This document shows, in pieces, positions 1-7,944 of a stretch of 64,000 bases of DNA. The stretch's first letter is position 1. The number at the start of each line of letters is the position of its first letter. This DNA is from Bacillota bacterium (lineage in GTDB: Bacteria > Bacillota > SHA-98 > Ch115 > JABLXJ01). The position numbers and the translations under genes were made by a program. The stretch lies in assembly GCA_013178125.1 (NCBI GenBank), contig JABLXJ010000001.1, forward strand, positions 124,001-188,000. Reading direction: 5' to 3'. The notes beneath the pieces are model-generated. The model was given only the letters and a program-made list of their open reading frames with translations, made no database searches and was not told the DNA's origin.

Positions 1-1
1 C

Positions 2-145
2 CTACCGGACCCCGCCAAGGCAAAGGGCCGGGAGGAGGAAATCATGGCCCAATTTCGCCGGGTAAGGGATGATATAAGAAGGCGAGTCGAGGAATTGCTG
101 GGTCTCAGTGATTCCTGTTGTTCGGGGGAGGGGCATATGGTATAA
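2..145 (+). CDS. C-terminal end of an ArsC-type arsenate reductase (5' end outside window)
   Basis: An open frame enters from the left edge and stops at TAA 143-145 after 47 residues. It reads DPAKAKGREEE, then FRRVRDDIRRRVEELL, the ending typical of thioredoxin-coupled, low-molecular-weight-phosphatase-type arsenate reductases, where a DPA.A.G.EEE segment precedes an FR.VRDEI helix. The catalytic N-terminal cysteine loop lies outside the window. The assignment rests on this C-terminal signature only. The last dozen residues do not match the family and overlap a promoter for the next gene, so the C terminus may be slightly extended. Confidence 0.6.
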   Translation, partial: LPDPAKAKGREEEIMAQFRRVRDDIRRRVEELLGLSDSCCSGEGHMV

Positions 146-146
146 T
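118..146 (+). promoter_or_regulatory. Sigma-A promoter of the ABC-sensor kinase gene
   Basis: TTGTTC (118-123), a 17-base spacer, then a perfect TATAAT (141-146). Transcription would start near 153 and give a leader of about 117 bases before the likely ATG at 270. The leader begins with a small hairpin, CTGCTG (154-159) and CAGCAG (166-171) around the six-base loop GTGGAA. Confidence 0.75.
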
Positions 147-269
147 AAAAGTACTGCTGGTGGAACAGCAGGCTCAATCCGGATTGGCCTAAGGTATCGC
201 ATCAACGACAGGGATTTCGAAGCAGAGCTTCTGATATCTGATAGCTTTAGGTTTCTGGTGGGGGGAACA

Positions 270-2150
270 ATGCAACCTTTACTCGAGATCAGGGGCTTGG
301 CAGCAGAAGGTCCGGCAAATGGTCAGGGGCTAAGTGATATAGACTTCGACCTTCACCCGAATGAAATCCATGCGATTATAGGCGAAAGTGGTAGTGGAAA
401 GTCCACTTTTGCAAGAGTATTATCAGGTTTACATCCATATTCGGCAGGAAGCCTATGCATAAAGGGTAGAAAGATTGAAATCAGGTCACTGAAAGATGCA
501 AGGAGGTACGGGATAAGCACTGTATACGAGGAACCCCCACTTCACCCGTTTCTCTCGGTAGAAGAGAATATATATTTGGGTTTGTTGCCGATTACTTTGC
601 CCACCAGAATTATTTCAGCGAAAAAGCTTAGAACCGACTGTCGAAAACTTCTTGATAATTTAGAGATAGACATTAATCCTGCTAAGCTAGTCAAAGAGCT
701 CAAATTGGGAGACAGACAACTCATCGCGATTGCGAAAGCATTAGCCTCCGACCCATCTATCTTAGTCATGGATGAACCATGTAATGGATTGGATGAAACT
801 CAAAAGGCTAAGCTTTTTCAATTGATACGAGGATGCGCTAACAAAGGATTAGGTGTTATCTATTTATCGCAGAGATTGGAAGAAGTGCTTCAGGTAGCTA
901 ATAGGGTTAGTGTTTTAAAGAATGGAATGCTGCGCGGGACATTGTCAGCAGCCGAGGCCCAGAGACATCCCGAGAGAATATTCCGAGTCATGCTCGACAA
1001 AAATCGGAGTGTTGTTCTCGATGATGATTATATGCAGCAAATGTTGCCCGAAAAGATGGGAGGGGTGGTCGACACTTTCTTTCGTACCACAGAGCTTCTT
1101 GCGTCGGAATATGAACTTCAGGATGTTCTAAATTTTATCTCAAAAAGAGCGATGTCCATAATGAATTCAGATTCATGCGTGATTCAGATTATAGATGAGG
1201 AAACGGGGAGTATAGTCAATAGGCGTAAATATGATGAAGGTAAATCTATTGAGGTTCAACTCAAGGAAAGTTTGATAAAGACCGTGATTGAAAACGGAAC
1301 TCCTTTTTACATTACCAACCTGGGTGGTAAAGATGATGCGGCTAGATATTTCATCGAAGAACCCGAAAGTTCCATCGGTGCCTTTTTATGTGTGCCCATA
1401 AAGATAAGATCCAGAATCGCTGGTGTCATAGAGGTTTTCTATACTTCTCTACACCAATTTACTCCCAGGGAAATTGAGGTCATATCGACCTTCGCTAACC
1501 AGGCAGCTCTTGCCATTGAAAATACTCGTTTACTGGGACGATCAGCCCTTTTACAGGAAGCACACCATAGAATAAAGAACAATCTTCAGTCGATAATTAG
1601 CCTACTCTCCCTCCAGCTCGATTTTATGGAATGTAAGTCTATTGAATCTGCAATCAACGATACTATATCTCGTATAAAGGCAATCGCCTTGGTACATGAT
1701 TTGCTTTCCAAAGATGAAAAAGGGATAGGCGTCATCAATGTAAAGAAAATCCTGGAGACGGTGATTTCGTCCCTTAAACATCCATTTTTGGAAAGCGGTA
1801 AAGTTAATTTGATCGTATCCGGGGAGGGTTCAATGCTTTCATATAGAAAAGCGGCCTCCCTTTCGTTGGTGGTCAATGAACTTGTATCTAATTGCTTGAA
1901 GCATGCTTTCCCGGACGGAAGGGGGGGTGAGATCATCGTGAGTACGTTTGTTATGAATAATAAGTTCATAATTGAAATCCGGGATAATGGTGTAGGTCTC
2001 CCGGATGGTTTTGACTGTGCGATACATGGCAACTTGGGGCTCTCCATTGTACAAACACTGGTAAACAAGGACCTTGAAGGGGAGGTTGTTCTTACAAGGG
2101 TTTCGCCAAATTTTGGTACTTTGGCTAGAATATGTTTGCCCAAAGATTAA
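270..2150 (+). CDS. Hybrid sensor: ABC-type ATPase domain fused to GAF and HisKA_2 histidine kinase
   Basis: ATG 270 is preferred over an upstream in-frame codon because it sits after a GGGGGG ribosome site and begins the ABC fold, giving 626 residues. Residues 1 to about 245 resemble the N-terminal ATPase half of RbsA-type sugar transporters: Walker A GESGSGKST (38-46) and Walker B ILVMDEP are intact, but the signature reads KLGDRQL and the switch histidine is Gln (LSQRLEE). A GAF-like region follows, then a HisKA_2 phospho-acceptor HHRIKNNLQ (His432/433) and an HATPase_c domain with NELVSN, DNGVGLP and NLGLSIV. There are no membrane segments, so it is probably cytosolic. The fusion suggests a kinase that senses a ligand or nucleotide state connected with the transporter encoded downstream. 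The partner regulator starts 26 bases after its stop. GAF-HisKA_2 kinases with ANTAR partners are known (EutW/EutV); an ABC domain on such a kinase is unusual. Confidence 0.85.
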   Translation: MQPLLEIRGLAAEGPANGQGLSDIDFDLHPNEIHAIIGESGSGKSTFARVLSGLHPYSAGSLCIKGRKIEIRSLKDARRYGISTVYEEPPLHPFLSVEENIYLGLLPITLPTRIISAKKLRTDCRKLLDNLEIDINPAKLVKELKLGDRQLIAIAKALASDPSILVMDEPCNGLDETQKAKLFQLIRGCANKGLGVIYLSQRLEEVLQVANRVSVLKNGMLRGTLSAAEAQRHPERIFRVMLDKNRSVVLDDDYMQQMLPEKMGGVVDTFFRTTELLASEYELQDVLNFISKRAMSIMNSDSCVIQIIDEETGSIVNRRKYDEGKSIEVQLKESLIKTVIENGTPFYITNLGGKDDAARYFIEEPESSIGAFLCVPIKIRSRIAGVIEVFYTSLHQFTPREIEVISTFANQAALAIENTRLLGRSALLQEAHHRIKNNLQSIISLLSLQLDFMECKSIESAINDTISRIKAIALVHDLLSKDEKGIGVINVKKILETVISSLKHPFLESGKVNLIVSGEGSMLSYRKAASLSLVVNELVSNCLKHAFPDGRGGEIIVSTFVMNNKFIIEIRDNGVGLPDGFDCAIHGNLGLSIVQTLVNKDLEGEVVLTRVSPNFGTLARICLPKD

Positions 2151-2176
2151 TAGATGAATGGGCAGGTGAATTATAG

Positions 2177-2734
2177 ATGTTCAGACGGTTAAAGGTTTTA
2201 GTTGCAGAGGACGAGTCGTTGGTCGCCATGGGGTTGAAGTCTGCTCTTAAACGCCTCGGTCATGAAGTGATAGGGCAAGCATTTGACGGTTTGGAGGCTG
2301 TTGAGATGTCTAAGCGGCTTCAACCAGAGCTTGTGCTGATGGATATTAATATGCCTAAATTAGACGGCATAGAAGCAGCGAAATTAATCAACGAGCATAA
2401 TCCTATTCCCGTAATTATTATTAGTGGATATTCTCAGGCCGATTTGATAAGCAGAGCAACGGAGGCAGGGGTTTATGGGTATTTGGTAAAGCCAGTCGAC
2501 AAAACGGACCTAGCTCCCGCTATAGATGTAGCTTTCGGTAGGTTCGAAGAAACGCTTAGATTTAAGCGAAGTTTAGAAGAACGGAAGCTCATTGAAAGAG
2601 CTAAGGGTGTGCTCATGGACAAAAGAGGCTTGAGGGAAAATGAAGCTATGAAGTACCTTGAAAGACAGAGCCAAAATACAAATGAGAAATTGGCGATTGT
2701 TGCAAAGAAGATATTGGAGGGGAATGATTACTAG
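2177..2734 (+). CDS. Response regulator with receiver and ANTAR RNA-binding domains
   Basis: A 185-residue protein with an N-terminal receiver (acidic pair near residues 11-12, phospho-acceptor Asp56 in LVLMDINMP, conserved Lys in LVKP) and a C-terminal ANTAR domain (ERKLIERAKGVLMDKRG, then EAMKYLERQ). ANTAR regulators such as EutV, NasR and AmiR bind nascent RNA and prevent transcription termination instead of binding DNA. The gene follows the sensor kinase by 26 bases, so the two form a two-component pair. An intrinsic terminator lies between this gene and the ABC transporter genes, which is where an antiterminator would act. No canonical dual AxxGxx hexaloop target was found by eye, so the exact RNA target stays open. 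Confidence 0.92.
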   Translation: MFRRLKVLVAEDESLVAMGLKSALKRLGHEVIGQAFDGLEAVEMSKRLQPELVLMDINMPKLDGIEAAKLINEHNPIPVIIISGYSQADLISRATEAGVYGYLVKPVDKTDLAPAIDVAFGRFEETLRFKRSLEERKLIERAKGVLMDKRGLRENEAMKYLERQSQNTNEKLAIVAKKILEGNDY

Positions 2735-2735
2735 A

Positions 2736-2775
2736 TTTTTCCTGAAATTATGTTGAGAAAAAATTTCAGGAGAAA
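2736..2775 (+). other. Stem-loop directly after the ANTAR gene
   Basis: CCTGAAATT (2741-2749) pairs perfectly with AATTTCAGG (2762-2770) around a 12-base loop. The stem extends by five more pairs, one of them G-U, through the flanking T-run and AGAAA. No U-tract follows, so this is not a classic terminator. It may protect the 3' end of the regulator mRNA or be part of the leader of the transporter operon. Confidence 0.55.
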
Positions 2776-2792
2776 GAAGGAATTTGGTTTTC

Positions 2793-2824
2793 GCTGTAGA
2801 ATATATAGGCTGTAGAATATATAG
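2793..2824 (+). repeat. Perfect 16-bp tandem duplication in the transporter leader
   Basis: GCTGTAGAATATATAG occurs twice back to back (2793-2808, 2809-2824) without mismatch. It lies in the untranslated stretch between the ANTAR regulator and the attenuator. It could be a duplicated protein or RNA binding site, or a recent slippage event. Confidence 0.8.
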
Positions 2825-2876
2825 AGTGGATGCATTGTGAGGTTTTAAATTAGTTATTGAAGATATTTATTTTTGT

Positions 2877-2916
2877 CAGGTGATGGATGCCTGTGCGAAG
2901 GCATCCTTTTATTTTT
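2877..2916 (+). terminator. Intrinsic terminator / probable attenuator upstream of the sugar ABC operon
   Basis: Stem GGATGCCT (2885-2892) with AGGCATCC (2899-2906), six-base loop GTGCGA, then TTTTATTTTT (2907-2916). It lies 150 bases after the ANTAR gene and 200 bases before the transporter ATPase. The upstream bases CAGG (2877-2880) can pair instead with CCTG (2890-2893), which would break the terminator's 5' arm, so a competing antiterminator fold is possible. This is the expected layout for control by an ANTAR protein. Which regulator acts here is inferred. Confidence 0.8.
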
Positions 2917-3113
2917 GCGCTGTTTCTCTTAATAGCTCTGTGTCGCTCACTATAGAAAAGGTTGCTGGCTAACTTTCAATCGTTATTAAGCATAAAAATA
3001 GTGAGGTTAGTGCCCTTTCCGGAATTGAGTTTGGGGGTATTTTAAAATGTTGTCCAGAGTTATCTACATCTGGTCTATCGATACACGAGCGTAGGGAAAA
3101 GGAGTCAATTATT

Positions 3114-4598
3114 ATGAATGATGATATTTTACTTAAAGCTGTTAATATTTTCAAATCCTTTCCTGGTGTAAAGGCTTTAGATGGTGTATCCTTAACATTA
3201 CGCAAAGGTACTATTCATGCCCTTTGTGGAGAAAATGGTGCCGGAAAATCAACTTTAATGAATATTTTAATTGGGCTGTATCGAAAAGATTCGGGACATT
3301 TGTTTTATAAGGGGAAGGAGGTTGACTTTTCTCATCCAAAACAAGCTCTAGATCTAGGTATTTCTATTATTGAGCAAGAACTAGCACCAATCTATGATAT
3401 GACAGTGGCAGAAAATATTTTTTTAGGACGAGAGCCCATTACTTCAGGTAAGCTTATTGATTACCCTCTTTTAAACAAAATGGCTGCAGAGCTTTTAGCT
3501 GACTTGGATGTACGTATTGACCCAACAAGAAAAATGAGATTCCTAAGTCTAGCTGAAATACAATTAGTGGAAATTGCTAAGGCGATTTCCCGAGATTCTG
3601 ATGTAATTATTATGGATGAACCAACATCGGCTATTGGGGAAAAGGAAGTTGATAATTTATTCAAAGTAATTAGACGGATGAAGGATAAAGGTAAAGGAAT
3701 AATCTACGTATCCCATAAATTAAAAGAGATTTTCGCAATTTCAGATGAGGTAACTATACTCCGGGATGGTAAATACATTGCTACAAAATCAATTGAAAAC
3801 ATCACGCCAGAAGAATTAATTACTCTCATGCTTGGGCGCAAGATTCAAGATCAGTTTATAAAAGATAGCTCTCCTCAGGGGACAACACTCCTGTCCGTTA
3901 ATGGATTCTCCAAACATGGTCAATTTCATGATATTAGCTTTAACCTAAAGAAGGGTGAAGTACTCGGAGTGTTTGGTCGAAAAGGTTCAGGAAGAACTGA
4001 ATTTCTTCGTACTCTTGTTGGTCTCGAAAAACCCGACAAGGGAGAAGTAGCTATCGAGGACAGAAAGGTTAAAATATCATCACCTCGAGACGCACTAAAG
4101 CTTGGAATAGCATTTGTACCGGAAGACAGGAAAGAAGAGGGTCTAGTTTTGACACGCTCCGTAAAAGAAAACTTGTCACTTTCTGCATTGGAACGATTTA
4201 TAACAGGTATGTTTATTAATGATAAAAAAGAAAAAATGCGTGTAATGGACATTATTGAAAAATTTGACATAAAGACTCCGGGCTTAGAACAGATAGTGAA
4301 ATACTTAAGTGGAGGAAACCAGCAGAAAGTGGCAATAGCTAGATGTATTTTAACGGGCCCCAAAATTCTGTTACTTGATGAACCGACAAGGGGCATTGAT
4401 GTAGGGGCAAAGAGGGAAATCTATAAGTTTATTGTGGAGTATGTAAAAGAGGGGAATGCAGTAGTTATGGTGTCTTCTGAAATCCCAGAGATACTTGGTG
4501 TAAGTGACCGGATTGTAATTTTTAGACAGGGGACAATAGTTGGTGAGCTGAGCAAAAAAGATGCAACCCAAGAGGATTTATTACGTTTAGCCTTATAA
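3114..4598 (+). CDS. Ribose/polyol-type ABC importer, duplicated ATPase subunit
   Basis: A 494-residue RbsA-family protein with two nucleotide-binding halves. The first has Walker A GENGAGKST, signature LSLAEIQ and Walker B VIIMDEP. The second has the usual degenerate Walker A GRKGSGRTE, a clear LSGGNQQK signature and LLLDEPTRGID. It drives uptake by the adjacent permease and binding protein (CUT2 class: ribose, xylose, inositol, tetritols). AAAAGGAG precedes ATG 3114. It is the first gene after the attenuator. Base composition is clearly AT-rich compared with the genes after 8 kb. Substrate cannot be read from the ATPase; the neighbours suggest a polyol. Confidence 0.93.
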   Translation: MNDDILLKAVNIFKSFPGVKALDGVSLTLRKGTIHALCGENGAGKSTLMNILIGLYRKDSGHLFYKGKEVDFSHPKQALDLGISIIEQELAPIYDMTVAENIFLGREPITSGKLIDYPLLNKMAAELLADLDVRIDPTRKMRFLSLAEIQLVEIAKAISRDSDVIIMDEPTSAIGEKEVDNLFKVIRRMKDKGKGIIYVSHKLKEIFAISDEVTILRDGKYIATKSIENITPEELITLMLGRKIQDQFIKDSSPQGTTLLSVNGFSKHGQFHDISFNLKKGEVLGVFGRKGSGRTEFLRTLVGLEKPDKGEVAIEDRKVKISSPRDALKLGIAFVPEDRKEEGLVLTRSVKENLSLSALERFITGMFINDKKEKMRVMDIIEKFDIKTPGLEQIVKYLSGGNQQKVAIARCILTGPKILLLDEPTRGIDVGAKREIYKFIVEYVKEGNAVVMVSSEIPEILGVSDRIVIFRQGTIVGELSKKDATQEDLLRLAL

Positions 4599-4635
4599 GC
4601 ATATAGTACCCAGTAACATTAAAAGGAGTGTGCTT

Positions 4636-5679
4636 ATGAACATCTCTACTTATCATAAAGGCGAACTAAAGAAAGGTCGTACGATATTAGCGTCAGTTGT
4701 TAATAAGGATATAGGCGATAGTTTTAGAATATTTATGGCAAATTATGGAATAATTATAGTATTTATAGTATTGTGCCTTATGCTTTCTGCGATAAGCCCC
4801 TATTTTTTTACAGAAAAAAACATAATGAACGTCCTTAGGCAAACATCAATAAATGGCCTACTATCTATTGGAATGACCTTTGTCATTTTAACTGGGGGAA
4901 TAGATCTTTCTGTTGGATCGATATTGGCGTTTGCTGGTATCGTTGGAGCTTCATTTTCAAGTTCTGCCTTTACTGCTTTAGGTAATCATATTTATCCAGC
5001 ACAATTTTCATTTTTTATTAGCTTGCTTGTAGGCATTACCTTAGGTTTAGTCAACGGGGCCTGTATTGCGAAATGGAAAATTCCTCCCTTTGTCATGACG
5101 CTTGGTATGCTTAGTATGGCACGCGGCTTAACATATATTTACACTGACGGTATGCCTATCCCCAATATCCATAAAGACTTCCTTGTTATAGGGCAGGGTC
5201 AGATATTTTCTATTCCAGTGCCAGTTATTATCTTTATTCTTGTAACGTGTATTGCATGGGTAGTACTTTATAAAACGCGGTTTGGTCGCTATGTTTATGC
5301 TGTGGGGGGTAATGAGAAAAGTGCTAAACTTTCAGGTATTAATACGAGACAAGTCATTTTATTGGTCTATGCAATTAGTGGACTTTTATCTGCTTTAGGA
5401 GGTCTCATCCTTACGGCAAGGACAACGGCTGGGTTACCGCAAGCCGGGGTTTCTTATGAGTTGGATGCTATTGCAGCAGTAGTAATTGGTGGTACAAGCT
5501 TAAGTGGGGGGCAAGGTACTTTAGTTGGAACGTTTTTCGGAGCGTTAATTATGGGTGTTATTAATAATGGGCTGGACCTACTTGGTGTGTCATCATATTT
5601 TCAGCAGTTAATTAAAGGAGCTATAATTGTTGTCGCTGTATTACTGGATTCTTTACAAAAAGCAAGAATGAAGGAATAA
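4636..5679 (+). CDS. Ribose/polyol-type ABC importer permease
   Basis: A hydrophobic RbsC-family permease of 347 residues when started at ATG 4636 (AAGGAG seven bases upstream; the GTG two codons earlier overlaps that site). It shows many membrane segments and the family motifs LTGGIDLSVGS and GGTSLSGGQGT with the GALIMGVINNGLDLLGV ending. It would form the homodimeric channel with the ATPase encoded 37 bases upstream. The gene is AT-rich like its neighbours, and the binding protein follows after a 178-base gap. Confidence 0.93.
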   Translation: MNISTYHKGELKKGRTILASVVNKDIGDSFRIFMANYGIIIVFIVLCLMLSAISPYFFTEKNIMNVLRQTSINGLLSIGMTFVILTGGIDLSVGSILAFAGIVGASFSSSAFTALGNHIYPAQFSFFISLLVGITLGLVNGACIAKWKIPPFVMTLGMLSMARGLTYIYTDGMPIPNIHKDFLVIGQGQIFSIPVPVIIFILVTCIAWVVLYKTRFGRYVYAVGGNEKSAKLSGINTRQVILLVYAISGLLSALGGLILTARTTAGLPQAGVSYELDAIAAVVIGGTSLSGGQGTLVGTFFGALIMGVINNGLDLLGVSSYFQQLIKGAIIVVAVLLDSLQKARMKE

Positions 5680-5857
5680 AAAAGATAGAATCCGAGATAG
5701 CGGAAATTCAATTATTAAGGGGGGTGTTCAAGAAATATATTAACAATGGGCAAAGTGCTAGTAGAGAAACAATGGTTAAGGCGTATGTGTAGACAGTTTA
5801 AGACGGTAGCCATCAGAGAGACATTACAAATGTAACCAAGAAAGGTGGAAGAAGGAA

Positions 5858-6886
5858 ATGAAGATGCCTGGAAAGCTTGCAGTAGTGTTTCTTCTTACGC
5901 TTACACTCGTGATTAGCGTATTAGGAATTGGTATTCCAGCTCAGGGAGAGGCTAAGAAAGTATATAAGATCGGTGCTGCTGTATATGGTTTAAAAGCTGA
6001 GTACATGCGCCTGTGGACACTTGCCCTTGAAAAACATCCAGCAGTAAAGAGTGGGCTTGTAAAGATAACCGTTTTTGACGGAAAGTACGATGCTTCTGTA
6101 CAGCAGAGCCAGTTTGAGACGATGGTAACTCAAGGATTTGATGCAATCATTTTTGTACCGATAGATATTCAAGCCGGTGCAGCGGCTGTTGCAGTTGCTG
6201 CTAAAGCTCACATACCTGTCATTGGTTCAAATACAAGAGTAAACAGCGATCTTTTGACTTCCTATATTGGTTCCGATGATGTCCAAGCCGGCGCAATAGA
6301 GGCCGAAGCGGTATGTAAAGCAATAGGCTATAAAGGTAATGTTGTAATTATTGAAGGTCCAATTGGACAATCCGCACAGATCGAGCGAAGGAAAGGCAAT
6401 CTGCAAGTAATTCAGAAATATCCGGATGTGAAAGTTCTTGAAATGAAGACAGCAAACTGGTCCAGAGCAGAGGCTTTGAGTCTTATGGAAAACTGGCTTA
6501 GTGCTTATCCAGGGAAAATAAATGGCGTCATAGGACAAAACGATGAGATGGCTCTAGGGGCAATACAGGCACTTAAAGCTGCGGGCATTGATCCAAAGAC
6601 AGTACCCACTGCAGGTATCGATGGTGTTACTGATGCATTAATTGCTATAAAGAACGGCGAAATGGCGAGCTGCACTTTACAGGATGCAACAGGACAGGCT
6701 CAAGGTGCACTAGATCTTGCTCTCAGAGCATTAATTGGAGAGAGTTATAAACCTCAGGCTGAATGCTGGAAGTATATGGATTGGGGCAAGTCAATGAAAA
6801 AAGTCTATAATGTGCCATGGGTTCCTGTTACTAAGGATAATGTGGACAAACTGCTAGCGCAAAGACGGGCTGATACCAAGAAGTAA
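5858..6886 (+). CDS. Periplasmic-binding-protein-like sugar/polyol receptor
   Basis: A 342-residue type-I periplasmic binding protein (Peripla_BP_4-like, related to ribose, inositol and rhizopine receptors). It has a signal sequence of about 30 residues ending near AQGEA, a first strand KIGAAVYG, the hinge-region pattern GFDAIIFVPID, then GVIGQNDEMALGA. A Gram-positive binding protein is normally a lipoprotein, but no lipobox cysteine is present after the signal sequence. It may therefore be secreted, retained by another means, or the host may have an outer membrane. It completes the importer; a 14-bp stem-loop follows. The start could also be ATG 5864. Confidence 0.9.
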   Translation: MKMPGKLAVVFLLTLTLVISVLGIGIPAQGEAKKVYKIGAAVYGLKAEYMRLWTLALEKHPAVKSGLVKITVFDGKYDASVQQSQFETMVTQGFDAIIFVPIDIQAGAAAVAVAAKAHIPVIGSNTRVNSDLLTSYIGSDDVQAGAIEAEAVCKAIGYKGNVVIIEGPIGQSAQIERRKGNLQVIQKYPDVKVLEMKTANWSRAEALSLMENWLSAYPGKINGVIGQNDEMALGAIQALKAAGIDPKTVPTAGIDGVTDALIAIKNGEMASCTLQDATGQAQGALDLALRALIGESYKPQAECWKYMDWGKSMKKVYNVPWVPVTKDNVDKLLAQRRADTKK

Positions 6887-6900
6887 TAAAAAGGTGTATG

Positions 6901-6945
6901 AGAAATGCCCGAAGTTATGTTACTTCTCCCCCTTCGGGCATTTCT
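6901..6945 (+). terminator. Strong stem-loop after the binding-protein gene
   Basis: AGAAATGCCCGAAG (6901-6914) pairs over 14 bases with CTTCGGGCATTTCT (6932-6945) around a 17-base loop. Only mixed bases follow, not a U-tract, so it may be a processing or stabilising element that raises binding-protein mRNA over the downstream genes, or a weak terminator. Confidence 0.55.
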
Positions 6946-7068
6946 CTAAAATGTGTGGGTAAGTGGCATCTATTATCGAGAATATCCAGGCCATTCTCTT
7001 AGCGGGGAGGCCTACCGTTCAAGCTGAAGAGGTCTCGAGTAAACAAATCAGCGAAGGAGACTTTAGTT

Positions 7069-7839
7069 ATGGAATTTAAAGGGTTTGATAAGAACTTTGG
7101 ATTAAAAAATAATGTAGCTTTGATAACAGGCGCTGCTCGGGGTATTGGTAAAGCCATTGCCACTCTTTTTGCTGAGAAGCAAGCTAATCTTATTCTTGTT
7201 GATATATTGGAGGAAGTAAAGGATGTGGCATCTTCACTTTCTAGTCTTGGTGTAAAAACCCTTCCACTAGTTGTCGATGTGAGTAATACGGCTCATATTC
7301 ACAAAATGGTGGAAGATAGCATTAAGGCATTTGGACGAATTGATATCCTTGTGAACTGCGCAGGCGTGGTTTTTCTAGATGATGCAGAAAGCATCTCCGA
7401 AGATTATTGGGATAAGACAATGGCAATTAATTTAAAGGCGCCTTTTATGATCTCTCAGGCTGTAGGGAGAGAGATGATAAGACAGAAACGTGGCAAGATC
7501 ATAAATATTGCATCTCAAGCTGGCATTATTGCGCTTGATAAACATGTTGCTTATTGTTCAAGCAAGGCCGCTATCATTGGAATGACAAAAGTCTTAGCAT
7601 TAGAGTGGGCTGAATTCAATATTAAAGTAAATGCTGTTTCCCCTACCGTTGTTCTGACAGAGCTTGGGAAAAAGGCCTGGGCTGGCGAGGTCGGAGAGGC
7701 TATGAAGAAAAAGATTCCAGTGGGTAGATTTGGTTATCCAGAGGAAATAGCTGCAGGAGTGCTTTTTTTGGCGAGTGATGCTGCTGATATGATAACTGGG
7801 GCAAACCTTGTAATAGACGGTGGATATACTATTCAGTAG
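7069..7839 (+). CDS. SDR-family polyol dehydrogenase, D-threitol/D-arabitol dehydrogenase-like
   Basis: A 256-residue classical short-chain dehydrogenase. The cofactor loop TGAARGIG is at residues 20-27, Asp45 after the second strand favours NAD over NADP, NCAG (96-99) replaces the usual NNAG, and the catalytic set is Ser149, Tyr162, Lys166 (YCSSK). The N terminus GFDKNFGLKN resembles the GolD / D-threitol dehydrogenase group, although this is a recollection, not a search result. With the DHA-kinase subunits and the RpiB-type isomerase downstream, the likely reaction is oxidation of a polyol to a ketose (for example D-threitol to D-erythrulose). AAGGAG precedes ATG 7069. Composition is AT-rich. 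Confidence 0.85.
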   Translation: MEFKGFDKNFGLKNNVALITGAARGIGKAIATLFAEKQANLILVDILEEVKDVASSLSSLGVKTLPLVVDVSNTAHIHKMVEDSIKAFGRIDILVNCAGVVFLDDAESISEDYWDKTMAINLKAPFMISQAVGREMIRQKRGKIINIASQAGIIALDKHVAYCSSKAAIIGMTKVLALEWAEFNIKVNAVSPTVVLTELGKKAWAGEVGEAMKKKIPVGRFGYPEEIAAGVLFLASDAADMITGANLVIDGGYTIQ

Positions 7840-7869
7840 AAATGATTCCCTACTACGAAAATAGTCTTC

Positions 7870-7928
7870 GGCCCCATTTTCGATGCTTCGATGGTGCCGG
7901 CCGAAAGCCGGCATGGGAGACTACCCTG
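7870..7928. repeat. Structured intergenic repeat, copy 1
   Basis: An element running from GGCCCCATTTTC to GGGAGACTACCCTG with an internal hairpin TGCCGGC / GCCGGCA around CGAAA. Copies 2 (7945-7996) and 3 (43622-43673) share the order ATTTTC, a central GCC/GGC stem, GGCATGGG and CTAC. No open reading frame matches. It lies at the junction between AT-rich and GC-rich DNA. Confidence 0.6.
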
Positions 7929-7944
7929 AAAATAATCTTGCAAA

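Noticed and set aside
2735-2906. Canonical ANTAR dual-hairpin target with AxxGxx hexaloops
   Set aside because: Every AxxGxx hexamer in the leader was checked for flanking pairs; none forms a stem of more than about three weak pairs.
5724-5792. Small plus-strand frame MFKKYINNGQ before the binding protein gene
   Set aside because: The purine-rich run directly abuts the GTG, leaving no ribosome-site spacing, and nothing about the 22 codons is recognisable.
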